The position numbers and the translations under genes are program-made. From positions 186,001-250,000 of the forward strand of contig JBEONO010000005.1 in the NCBI GenBank assembly GCA_040544425.1: DNA of 64,000 nucleotides. Direction: 5' to 3'. Each line of letters begins with the position of its first letter. Position 1 is the stretch's first letter. Source of the DNA: Solimicrobium sp040544425 (lineage in GTDB: Bacteria > Pseudomonadota > Gammaproteobacteria > Burkholderiales > Burkholderiaceae_D). Under the pieces are notes generated by a model that made no database searches, was not told the DNA's origin, and saw only the letters and a list, made by a program, of their open reading frames with translations. Below, piece after piece: positions 25,795 to 32,908 of the stretch.

Positions 25795-25822
25795 GGCGCG
25801 TGAGTCAGAAAACTCATGCGCC
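25795..25822. terminator. Hairpin between convergent ahpF and hemN
   Basis: An 11-base stem GGCGCGTGAGT / ACTCATGCGCC (one G-T pair) with a six-base loop fills the 37-base gap between the two stop codons. There is no strong T tract on either side, so it may act as a weak bidirectional terminator. Confidence 0.55.
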
Positions 25823-25824
25823 TG

Positions 25825-27264
25825 TTAAATCGTCTTTGAATAACGCAAGGGTTCTTCTTTCCGACCCAGATATGCATCGAAGGTCATACATATATTTCGA
25901 ATCAACAGCCGACCTTTCAGGCTGACCTTGATCGCTCCTGGCTCCAATTCCAGCAAGCCATGATCCGCAAAATTTTCCAGCTTCTGCAGTTCGCGCTTGA
26001 AGTAGTGATGAAAATCTATCCCGTATTCCGCATTCAATTTATCGAAATTCAATTCGAAGTGGCACATCAATTGCCCGATCAGGTCGCGGCGGATGACGTC
26101 GTCAGTGCTTAAAGCGAATCCGCGCGCAATGGGTAACTCACCTTGATCAAGGCGCGCATAGTAAGCATCCAATGTTTTTTCATTTTGGGTATAGCAGGCG
26201 CCGACGGCACTGATTGCTGACACGCCACACGACAGCATCTCGGTCTGGGCATGGGTCGAATACCCTTGAAAGTTGCGCTGCAAACGTCCTTGCTGCTGAG
26301 CCAGGCACAGGTCATCATCCGGCTTGGCGAAGTGATCCATACCGATATACACATAGCCAGCCTGGGTCAGCTTGGTGATACACAAGAACAGCATTTGCAG
26401 CTTCACTTCCGGATCAGGCAATTCATTCACATTGATACGGCGCTGCGGTTTAAAGATATGCGGCAGATGCGCATAGTTATAGATCGCAATCCGATCCGGA
26501 TTGGCGTTGATCACCTGATCTAAAGTCTGCTCGATTGTGATTAGAGTTTGCTTGGGCAGACCATAAATCAAATCCACGCTGATCGACCGAAATCCGGCAT
26601 CTCGCGCCGCCTGCATCACTGCCAGCGTCTCTGCTTCGGGCTGGATGCGATTGACTGCTTTTTGTACGTCTGGATTGAAATCCTGTATGCCAAGACTGAT
26701 TCGGTTGAAGCCCTGCTCGCGCAGCACTGCGACCCGTTGCGGTGTGACGGTGCGGGGATCAACTTCAATCGAATATTCGCCGATATCGTCTGGGGCAAAT
26801 TCAAACTGCTGGCGCAACTCGGCGAGCAAGCTGCTCATCTGTTCATCGTTGATATACGTTGGCGTACCACCGCCGAAATGCAATTGTTCGACTTTCTGCA
26901 TGCCCGCAAACAGCGTTGCCTGCATCCTGATTTCGCGCTTCAAATAATCAAGATAAATTTCTGCCTTGCTGCGATCCTTGGTGATGACCTTATTGCAGGC
27001 GCAGTAATAGCAAATCTGCGCGCAAAATGGAATGTGGATATAGATTGACAGCGGTAGTGGTTGTGCCTGCTGACGAAGTACCTCAATGGCATTTTTATAG
27101 TCGCTGATCTGAAATGTAGCTTGAAACCGATCTGCTGTTGGATACGAGGTATAACGTGGTCCAAGCTGATCCATTTTACGGATCAAATCCAGATCAAAGA
27201 CCGGCGTAGTGTCTGGTATCGCAGCGGCGGAATTTTTTACAGGGGCGTCGGCTAAATCAAGCAT
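25825..27264 (-). CDS. hemN: Oxygen-independent coproporphyrinogen III oxidase (radical SAM)
   Basis: A 479-residue radical-SAM enzyme that oxidatively decarboxylates coproporphyrinogen III to protoporphyrinogen IX without oxygen. The [4Fe-4S] motif reads CAQICYYCACNK (CxxxCxxC plus the additional HemN Cys), preceded by the family LGPRYTSYPTADRF and followed by HFGGGTPTYI. Both the N-terminal trip-wire region and the C-terminal HemN domain (DAYLGRKEEPLRYS) are present, so it is true HemN rather than HemW. About 20 residues longer than E. coli HemN because of the N-terminus. I see no complete Anr/FNR palindrome upstream. Confidence 0.95.
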   Translation of the reverse strand: MLDLADAPVKNSAAAIPDTTPVFDLDLIRKMDQLGPRYTSYPTADRFQATFQISDYKNAIEVLRQQAQPLPLSIYIHIPFCAQICYYCACNKVITKDRSKAEIYLDYLKREIRMQATLFAGMQKVEQLHFGGGTPTYINDEQMSSLLAELRQQFEFAPDDIGEYSIEVDPRTVTPQRVAVLREQGFNRISLGIQDFNPDVQKAVNRIQPEAETLAVMQAARDAGFRSISVDLIYGLPKQTLITIEQTLDQVINANPDRIAIYNYAHLPHIFKPQRRINVNELPDPEVKLQMLFLCITKLTQAGYVYIGMDHFAKPDDDLCLAQQQGRLQRNFQGYSTHAQTEMLSCGVSAISAVGACYTQNEKTLDAYYARLDQGELPIARGFALSTDDVIRRDLIGQLMCHFELNFDKLNAEYGIDFHHYFKRELQKLENFADHGLLELEPGAIKVSLKGRLLIRNICMTFDAYLGRKEEPLRYSKTI

Positions 27265-27452
27265 GGTCTTTATCTTTAAGGTGGCAGCCCTGGCGTAAAA
27301 GGCGAGTGGGATCAGTGGAATTTTACGAGTGCACAGGCGCTGACCGTTTGATCTGGCACAATAGAAATCGCCGTAAGCAAGAAAAAAGCACTCTCATGAT
27401 TACAAAATTGAATGTTTTCGCTTATGCCGGCCTGCCAGACTGTTTTCTGATG

Positions 27453-27497
27453 CCAAAAATAAAAATCGGCGCAAGGCAAAATGCCTGCGCCGATTTC
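27453..27497 (-). terminator. Rho-independent terminator of the small exported Ala/Thr-rich protein
   Basis: AAATCGGCGCAAGGC on one arm pairs with GCCTGCGCCGATTT on the other (one bulge), with an AT-rich loop. On the minus strand it is followed by TTTTTATTTTT. Confidence 0.85.
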
Positions 27498-27533
27498 TAC
27501 TTCAACTTCAACCTTCGAAGTTGATGATTCCAA

Positions 27534-27872
27534 TTACTTGGTCACTGCAGTTTTAACGTCCTCAGTCTTTTTTGCAACAGCCTGTTTGTCGTTTGCGACT
27601 TTTACGGTGCCGACTTTGACTTCTGCTGTCTGCATATTTTTTGCACTGGCGACTTGTGTCTTCGTGCTGGTAACTGCAGCAGTTTTAACTGTGCCTGTGG
27701 GTGCCAACGAAGCAGTAGTTGCTGGTGCAGCAGTTGTGGGTGCAGCGCTTGTCGCTGCGGCAGTGGAAGCAGTCGCTGTTGCAGTCAATGCAGGCGCTGC
27801 AGGAGTTTGTGCGAACGCTGCACCCATAACTAAGGTAGCAGCAACGAAAGTAGTGGTGATCAGCTTGTTCAT
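27534..27872 (-). CDS. Small exported Ala/Thr/Val-rich protein of unknown function
   Basis: 112 residues. A signal peptide (MNKLITTTFVAATLVMGAAFAQ) is followed by a low-complexity region of Ala, Thr, Pro and Ser (residues ~23-65), then a Lys/Val/Ala segment with repeated VKV, VAN, AVAKK units. No Cys or Trp. It has a GAGGA ribosome-binding site and its own strong terminator, which show it is a genuine expressed gene. A 6-base hairpin (TGCGCA twice, 27899-27917) lies in its probable leader. No recognisable domain; the composition resembles small periplasmic or surface-associated low-complexity proteins. A longer reading frame on the opposite strand is a shadow. Confidence 0.75.
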   Translation of the reverse strand: MNKLITTTFVAATLVMGAAFAQTPAAPALTATATASTAAATSAAPTTAAPATTASLAPTGTVKTAAVTSTKTQVASAKNMQTAEVKVGTVKVANDKQAVAKKTEDVKTAVTK

Positions 27873-27982
27873 GATTAATCCTCGTTTAGTTTAGATGTTG
27901 CGCATTCAATCTGCGCACTACCATAACGAGACCTCTGCCATTAATGTTGACAGAGATATTGTAGCCAATTGTTACGGACGAA

Positions 27983-28774
27983 TTATTCAGATGGCGAACT
28001 GGCCAATTTAAATAGCGTGAAAAAATTTTCGGTGGTTTGCTGCTCGACTAAGGACAATGGTATTTGTTTCAGATCGGCCAGATATTCAGCAACATGTTTG
28101 ACCCAACCCGGTTCATTCATTTTTCCGCGGTGTGGAATTGGCGCCAGGTACGGCGAATCGGTTTCAATCAGAATGCGGTCCAGCGGCAGTGCTTTCGCGA
28201 CTTCCTGAATTTGTTTGGCGCTCTTAAAAGTCAAAATACCTGAGAACGAAATATAGAATCCCAATTCGACCGCTGCCGTTGCAACCTCCAGGGTCTCGGT
28301 AAAGCAATGCATCACACCACCGGCCCCACCCTGCTGCGTTCCGGCACCGGCTTCACGCATAATTTTTATGGTGTCTTCCGACGCTTCACGGGTATGAATG
28401 ATCAGCGGCTTGCCAGTGATGCGCGAGGCTTCAATATGAACCCGAAAACGATTGCGTTGCCATTCCAGATCACCTTTTAGACGGAAATAATCCAGACCGG
28501 TTTCACCAATGGCGATTACTTTGGGATGATTGGACAAGGCCACCAGCTGTTCGACGGTCGGCTCTGGCGTGTCAAGATAATCGGGATGAACCCCAACCGA
28601 TGCATACAAATGCGGGTAGGCTTCAGCCAGCGCGAGCACTCGCGGAAAATCAGGCAGATCCACCGCCACACATAACGCGCGACCAACGTGGTTCGCTTCC
28701 ATGGTGGCGAGAATTTCAGGCAGGCGTTCCGATAACTCAGGAAAGTCCAGATGACAGTGTGAATCGATGAACAT
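27983..28774 (-). CDS. TatD-family metal-dependent deoxyribonuclease
   Basis: A 263-residue TIM-barrel hydrolase. Metal ligands are visible: HCHLD at residues 6-10, the Glu in AIGETGLDYF, His in LIIHTREA, His in GVMHCFTET and the Asp in LIETDSPYLAP. TatD enzymes are 3'-5' exonucleases or DNA-quality-control hydrolases; YcfH/TatD/YjjV cannot be told apart by eye. It lies 21 bases downstream of lpxB on the same strand and may be the last gene of the envelope cluster transcript, in a place where many betaproteobacteria have rnhB. Confidence 0.92.
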   Translation of the reverse strand: MFIDSHCHLDFPELSERLPEILATMEANHVGRALCVAVDLPDFPRVLALAEAYPHLYASVGVHPDYLDTPEPTVEQLVALSNHPKVIAIGETGLDYFRLKGDLEWQRNRFRVHIEASRITGKPLIIHTREASEDTIKIMREAGAGTQQGGAGGVMHCFTETLEVATAAVELGFYISFSGILTFKSAKQIQEVAKALPLDRILIETDSPYLAPIPHRGKMNEPGWVKHVAEYLADLKQIPLSLVEQQTTENFFTLFKLASSPSE

Positions 28775-28795
28775 AGGTCACTTAGTTGAGATCAT

Positions 28796-29938
28796 TCATT
28801 TATTAATGATTTGCAGTATAGCCTGCGCGCTTTCTTTCGCGCTGTCACGCAATAAACTATGATGCATATCCAGAAAGCGCTGCTGCAAACGCGCCACCAG
28901 TTTATCGTCATGCAGTTGCTGCCAGATTGCATCAGCCAGACTGTCTGGTGTCGCAGCATCCTGCAGCAATTCGGGCACCAGAAATTCGCGCGCCAGAATA
29001 TTCGGCAGTCCTACCCAAGGCTGATAAGCCATGCGGCGCATGATTTGATAGGTGGCCCACATCTGTTTATAGGCAATCACCATAGGTTTTTTCAACAATG
29101 CCACTTCCAGCGTAGCGGTGCCGGACGCAACCAAAACACTGTTCGCCGCGGTAATCGCTGTGTGCGAGCGACCATCAATCAACAGTACTGGAACATCCGA
29201 CAGCTTAGCCTCAATCACACGCTGCATATACGCATTGCGCTGCCTGGTGCCAACCATCGGAACCACAAATCGAATCTTTGGATCCCGTTGCGCAAGAATT
29301 TTTGCAGCACCGATGAACGCTTCAGTATGGTGATGAATTTCGGACAGACGACTGCCCGGCATAATCGTCACAACTGTTCCATCAAGCGGCAAGCCCAGTT
29401 CCTGGCGCGCTTTCAACATGTCGGGTTCGAGAGGCAAAATTTCCGCCAAAGGATGGCCGACATAGGTGACGGGGATATTTGCAGCCTGATAGATTTCCGC
29501 TTCAAACGGGAAGATCACCAGCATATGTGAAACGGAATCGATGATTTTTTTAATCCGGCTGCCGCGCCAGGCCCAAATCGACGGGCCGATGAAGTGCACG
29601 GTCGGAATTCCCGCTGCTTTCAATCTTTGCTCAACCGTAAAATTGAAATCAGGCGCGTCGACCCCGATAAATACGTCCGGACGTTCGGCCAGCAATTGCG
29701 CGGTTAAACCGGTTTGCACGGCTTTGATTTCGCGATAGTGCATCAGTACTTCAAACAGTCCACGCACCGACAGCGTTTCCATCGGATAGTCCGAGACAAA
29801 TCCATATTCGGCCATATGTTTACCGCCAATGCCGTGCATATGCGCCTCTGGCAGCTGCGGGCGCAGACCTGATAACAATCTGCTTGCCAGCAGGTCGCCG
29901 GAACTCTCGCCCGCTACAAGTGCAATTTGTCGGTTCAT
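28796..29938 (-). CDS. lpxB: Lipid-A-disaccharide synthase
   Basis: A 380-residue GT19 glycosyltransferase that joins UDP-diacylglucosamine and lipid X into the lipid A disaccharide at the inner membrane. It opens with ALVAGESSGDLLASRLLSGL and contains the family blocks HMHGIGGKHMAEYGF, FIGPSIWAWRGSRIKKI, YVGHPLAEILP, IMPGSRLSEIHHH and the C-terminal VASGTATLEVALLKKPMVIAYK. Length is normal. It follows lpxA by 11 bases in the lpxD-fabZ-lpxA-lpxB order. Confidence 0.97.
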   Translation of the reverse strand: MNRQIALVAGESSGDLLASRLLSGLRPQLPEAHMHGIGGKHMAEYGFVSDYPMETLSVRGLFEVLMHYREIKAVQTGLTAQLLAERPDVFIGVDAPDFNFTVEQRLKAAGIPTVHFIGPSIWAWRGSRIKKIIDSVSHMLVIFPFEAEIYQAANIPVTYVGHPLAEILPLEPDMLKARQELGLPLDGTVVTIMPGSRLSEIHHHTEAFIGAAKILAQRDPKIRFVVPMVGTRQRNAYMQRVIEAKLSDVPVLLIDGRSHTAITAANSVLVASGTATLEVALLKKPMVIAYKQMWATYQIMRRMAYQPWVGLPNILAREFLVPELLQDAATPDSLADAIWQQLHDDKLVARLQQRFLDMHHSLLRDSAKESAQAILQIINK

Positions 29939-29949
29939 TTGCTATGGCT

Positions 29950-30738
29950 CTAGCGCACGATGCCGCGCGTGGAGTTGTCCAGGAAAGTCAGCATCTGCTG
30001 AATATATTGCTGCGCATCGGGATGATCTTCCTGCGCCTGATGCATCGCCGTTTTGGCGTCTTCCAAAGTCAGGCCCGATTTGTACAATAATTTATAGGAT
30101 TGACGTATGCCATTGATTTGCTCGCGCGTAAAACCGCGTCGTTTCAGTCCTTCGATATTTAAACCATGTGCTGCCGCGGGGTTACCGGATAAAATCAAAA
30201 ATGGCGGCACATCCTGAGTAAGGCTGGTATTCATGCCGAGCATCGCATGCGCGCCGATTTTGCAGAACTGATGGACGCCGGCAAAGCCACCCAGAATAAC
30301 CCAGTCGCCAATTTCCACATGGCCGGCAATTGACGCATTATTGGCAAATATTGTGTTATTTCCGACCTGACAATCATGGGCAATATGCACGTAGGCCATC
30401 ATCAGATTGTCGCTGCCGACCCGGGTTACGCCGACATCTTGCACGGTGCCTAAATTAAAAGTGCAAAACTCGCGTATCGCATTGCGATGACCGATCTCCA
30501 ATAAGGTCGGTTCGCCGGCGTATTTCTTGTCCTGCGGCGCCGCGCCTATCGAAGAAAATTGAAAAAATGTGTTGTCACTGCCAATAGTAGTATGGCCTTC
30601 AATGACCACATGTGGACCGATCTTGGTACCCGCCCCGATTTTGACATGCGGCCCGATAATGCTATATGCGCCGACTTCTACCGTACTATCCAGACAAGCT
30701 TCTTGAGCAATGATCGCTGTTGTGTGGACTTGGCTCAT
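29950..30738 (-). CDS. lpxA: UDP-N-acetylglucosamine acyltransferase
   Basis: A 262-residue left-handed beta-helix enzyme, first step of lipid A synthesis: transfers a 3-hydroxyacyl chain from acyl carrier protein to UDP-GlcNAc. Hexapeptide repeats run over ~10-190, the catalytic His lies in YVHIAHDCQVGNN and the chain-length ruler region in LGGFAGVHQFCKIGAHAMLG. The ATG overlaps the fabZ stop by one base (TAATG), so translation is coupled. Confidence 0.97.
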   Translation of the reverse strand: MSQVHTTAIIAQEACLDSTVEVGAYSIIGPHVKIGAGTKIGPHVVIEGHTTIGSDNTFFQFSSIGAAPQDKKYAGEPTLLEIGHRNAIREFCTFNLGTVQDVGVTRVGSDNLMMAYVHIAHDCQVGNNTIFANNASIAGHVEIGDWVILGGFAGVHQFCKIGAHAMLGMNTSLTQDVPPFLILSGNPAAAHGLNIEGLKRRGFTREQINGIRQSYKLLYKSGLTLEDAKTAMHQAQEDHPDAQQYIQQMLTFLDNSTRGIVR

Positions 30739-31211
30739 TATTCCTGATCCGCTTTAGGTTTGGGATTTTCAACCGTGCGCAGCGTGCACATCAGATCAGC
30801 TTCAACTGCCAATTGTCCGTCCACCGATGCGCTGGTTTTGTATTTCCAGATACCGCGCGCCACCTTGATAATTTCAACCTGCAATTTCAATTGATCACCT
30901 GGTTCGACCGGTCTCTTGAAGCGTGCATTGTCGATGCCCAAAAAATACACCAGAGTGTTTTCATCCGGCTTTTGTCCCATGGTCAAGAACGACAATAAAG
31001 CGGCTGCCTGAGCCATGGCTTCAATCATCAGCACACCGGGCATGACTGGCTTATTCGGGAAATGGCCGTTAAAAAATTCCTCATTCGCGGTCACATTCTT
31101 GATCGCCGTGATACTTTTTCCAGCTTCCCAGTGCAACACGCGATCCACCAGCAACATAGGATATCGATGCGGCAGGAATTCTTTGATTTGATTGATATCT
31201 AAGGTAGTCAT
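30738..31211 (-). CDS. fabZ: 3-hydroxyacyl-[acyl-carrier-protein] dehydratase
   Basis: About 157 residues. A hot-dog-fold dehydratase of fatty-acid synthesis with LPHRYPMLLVDRVL and the active-site segment NGHFPNKPVMPGVLMIEAMAQ (catalytic His and Glu). Three in-frame starts exist: one at 31274 would overlap lpxD by 35 bases; ATGs at 31223 and 31211 fall after the lpxD stop. I prefer 31211 because it gives the usual N-terminus just ahead of the first conserved helix and is preceded by AAGAG. It competes with LpxA for hydroxyacyl chains, which explains the linkage. Confidence 0.95.
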   Translation of the reverse strand: MTTLDINQIKEFLPHRYPMLLVDRVLHWEAGKSITAIKNVTANEEFFNGHFPNKPVMPGVLMIEAMAQAAALLSFLTMGQKPDENTLVYFLGIDNARFKRPVEPGDQLKLQVEIIKVARGIWKYKTSASVDGQLAVEADLMCTLRTVENPKPKADQE

Positions 31212-31239
31212 GAGCTCTTTCATTTTTTTGTGATTCTTT

Positions 31240-32319
31240 TCAATTATCTTCTGACGTTGAACGATGTCCTGCATCGACCAGTCGCTGTACGGTTTTCTCC
31301 AGAGCGCGCAGTTTATCTCGCATACCGTCCAAATTTCTTACGATCGCCGCGGATTTTTCCCAGTCAGCATTTTTTGCCAATGGATAAAAACCCGTGTATT
31401 GACCGGGTTCTGCAATCGACCGTGATACCAGGCTACCGGAGGAAACATGCACGTTATCGGCAATCGTCAAATGTCCCAATATCATGGCCGCACCGCCGAA
31501 CGTGCAGTAGCGCCCAATTACGGCACTGCCGGCAACCCCGACACATCCCGCCATCGCGGTATGTGCGCCAATATGACAGTTGTGGCCGATCTGAATCTGA
31601 TTATCTAACTTGACACCTTCTTCGATAATGGTATCTGTCAGCGCACCCCGATCAATACAGGTATTGGCACCAACTTCAACATCGTCGCCAATCAGCACCC
31701 CGCCAGTTTGAGGGATTTTGATCCATCGTCCCGATTCATTGGCGAATCCGAATCCATCACTTCCGATCACGGCACCCGAATAAAAAATAGCCCGCTTGCC
31801 AATCCGGCAATCGTGGTGCACGGTGACGTTGGCGTGAATATGGCTGTCTGCACCAATTTTGCTTGCGTAACCGATAAAGCTTCCGGCATCAATCTGCACG
31901 TTTTCTTCTACCACTACATCTGCTTCTATACACACAAACGGGCCGATCACAGCGCTGGCAGCGATCTGTGCACTGGGGTCAACGACTGCGCTGAGATGTA
32001 CGCCGGCACTGGGCCGTTTGCGATTCTGTTCCGCAAACCACTGGGCAGATTTCGCAAAAAAAGCGTAGGGATTGTCCACTACGATCAGCGTACCCTGAAA
32101 CGATGACTGCTTTATGAACTCGACATCGCTATTTTTTATGATGATGGCAGCTGCCTGAGTCTCACATGCTTTTTTGCGTAATTTGGGATTTGATAAAAAA
32201 GTAATACTGTTTGCATTGGCGTGCTCTAGCGGAGCAATCCCCGTCACTTCCAGATCCGCGTTACCAATTAATTGACCGCCCAAGCGTTCGACCAAATCAC
32301 TTAGCCGGGTACCATTCAT
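31240..32319 (-). CDS. lpxD: UDP-3-O-(3-hydroxyacyl)glucosamine N-acyltransferase
   Basis: A 359-residue trimeric acyltransferase, third step of lipid A synthesis. The N-terminal uridine-binding domain (1-100) has ITFLSNPKLRKKACETQAAA. The left-handed helix of hexapeptide repeats spans ~105-315 with the catalytic His in IQIGHNCHIGAHTAMAGC. It ends in a helical extension. The ATG overlaps the skp stop by one base (TAATG). Somewhat longer than E. coli LpxD (341) at the C-terminal helix, which is common in betaproteobacteria. Confidence 0.97.
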   Translation of the reverse strand: MNGTRLSDLVERLGGQLIGNADLEVTGIAPLEHANANSITFLSNPKLRKKACETQAAAIIIKNSDVEFIKQSSFQGTLIVVDNPYAFFAKSAQWFAEQNRKRPSAGVHLSAVVDPSAQIAASAVIGPFVCIEADVVVEENVQIDAGSFIGYASKIGADSHIHANVTVHHDCRIGKRAIFYSGAVIGSDGFGFANESGRWIKIPQTGGVLIGDDVEVGANTCIDRGALTDTIIEEGVKLDNQIQIGHNCHIGAHTAMAGCVGVAGSAVIGRYCTFGGAAMILGHLTIADNVHVSSGSLVSRSIAEPGQYTGFYPLAKNADWEKSAAIVRNLDGMRDKLRALEKTVQRLVDAGHRSTSEDN

Positions 32320-32831
32320 TATTTATTCAAAGCTTTCATTACTTTTTCAGTAATGTCGACGCGCGGACTGAAATACACGCCGTCCTGCAGGATGGCATCA
32401 TATTTTTCGGATTCGGCAATCTGCTTGATAATTTTCGTAGCACGCTCACTTAATTTTGCAGTCTCTTCATTCTGGCGCTGGCTGACGTCTTCTCGGAATG
32501 CCCGTTGTTTGCGCTGAAAATCCTGGTCCATATCGGCCAGTTCGCGCTGACGTTTGAGCCTGTCAGTTTCGTTCAGAACTGGGGAATCTTTGTCCAATTT
32601 TTCTGCCGATGATTTGATTTTTGCAGCAAAATCCTGCAGATCTTTTTTTCGTTGAGAAAATTCCGATTCGAGCCGAGCTTCCGCCGCCTTCGCGGGCTCT
32701 GATTCGCGCATGATTCTCTCGGTACTGACGTAACCAATTTTGGTTTCTTCTGCAGAGGCATCAATAACGATGAGCAGACAGCCAGTGGTAATCAAGAGCC
32801 GCAACAACGATGTAATTGCAATTTGTTTCAA
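32319..32831 (-). CDS. skp: OmpH/Skp-family periplasmic chaperone
   Basis: About 170 residues from a TTG start. The signal peptide (ITSLLRLLITTGCLLIVIDASA) is followed by IGYVSTERIMRESEPAKAAE and a long charged coiled coil (SEFSQRKKDLQDFAAKIKS through QRQNEETAKL), then a C-terminal KYDAILQDGVYFSPRVDITE that closes the Skp trimer body. Skp holds unfolded outer-membrane proteins on the way to BamA, encoded just upstream. No ATG gives a sensible N-terminus; the TTG at 32831 has GGAG seven bases before it, so the longer reading from 32894 is rejected. Overlaps lpxD by TAATG. Confidence 0.93.
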   Translation of the reverse strand: MKQIAITSLLRLLITTGCLLIVIDASAEETKIGYVSTERIMRESEPAKAAEARLESEFSQRKKDLQDFAAKIKSSAEKLDKDSPVLNETDRLKRQRELADMDQDFQRKQRAFREDVSQRQNEETAKLSERATKIIKQIAESEKYDAILQDGVYFSPRVDITEKVMKALNK

Positions 32832-32908
32832 GATAATTCTCCGCAGAAATAATTTTTCTTTCAAAACTACAACATAATAGCTATTTACGCGCAACTCATC
32901 AACAAACC

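Noticed and set aside
27265..27360. Anr/FNR box upstream of hemN
   Set aside because: Only a half site (GATCAAA) is visible; the full TTGAT-N4-ATCAA palindrome is absent.
27481..27894. Plus-strand 137-residue Val/Ala-rich open frame
   Set aside because: It is the antisense shadow of the Ala/Thr-rich exported protein, which has the ribosome-binding site, signal peptide and terminator.
31212..31274. Longer fabZ start at 31274
   Set aside because: It would overlap the end of lpxD by 35 bases and adds a tail not typical of FabZ.
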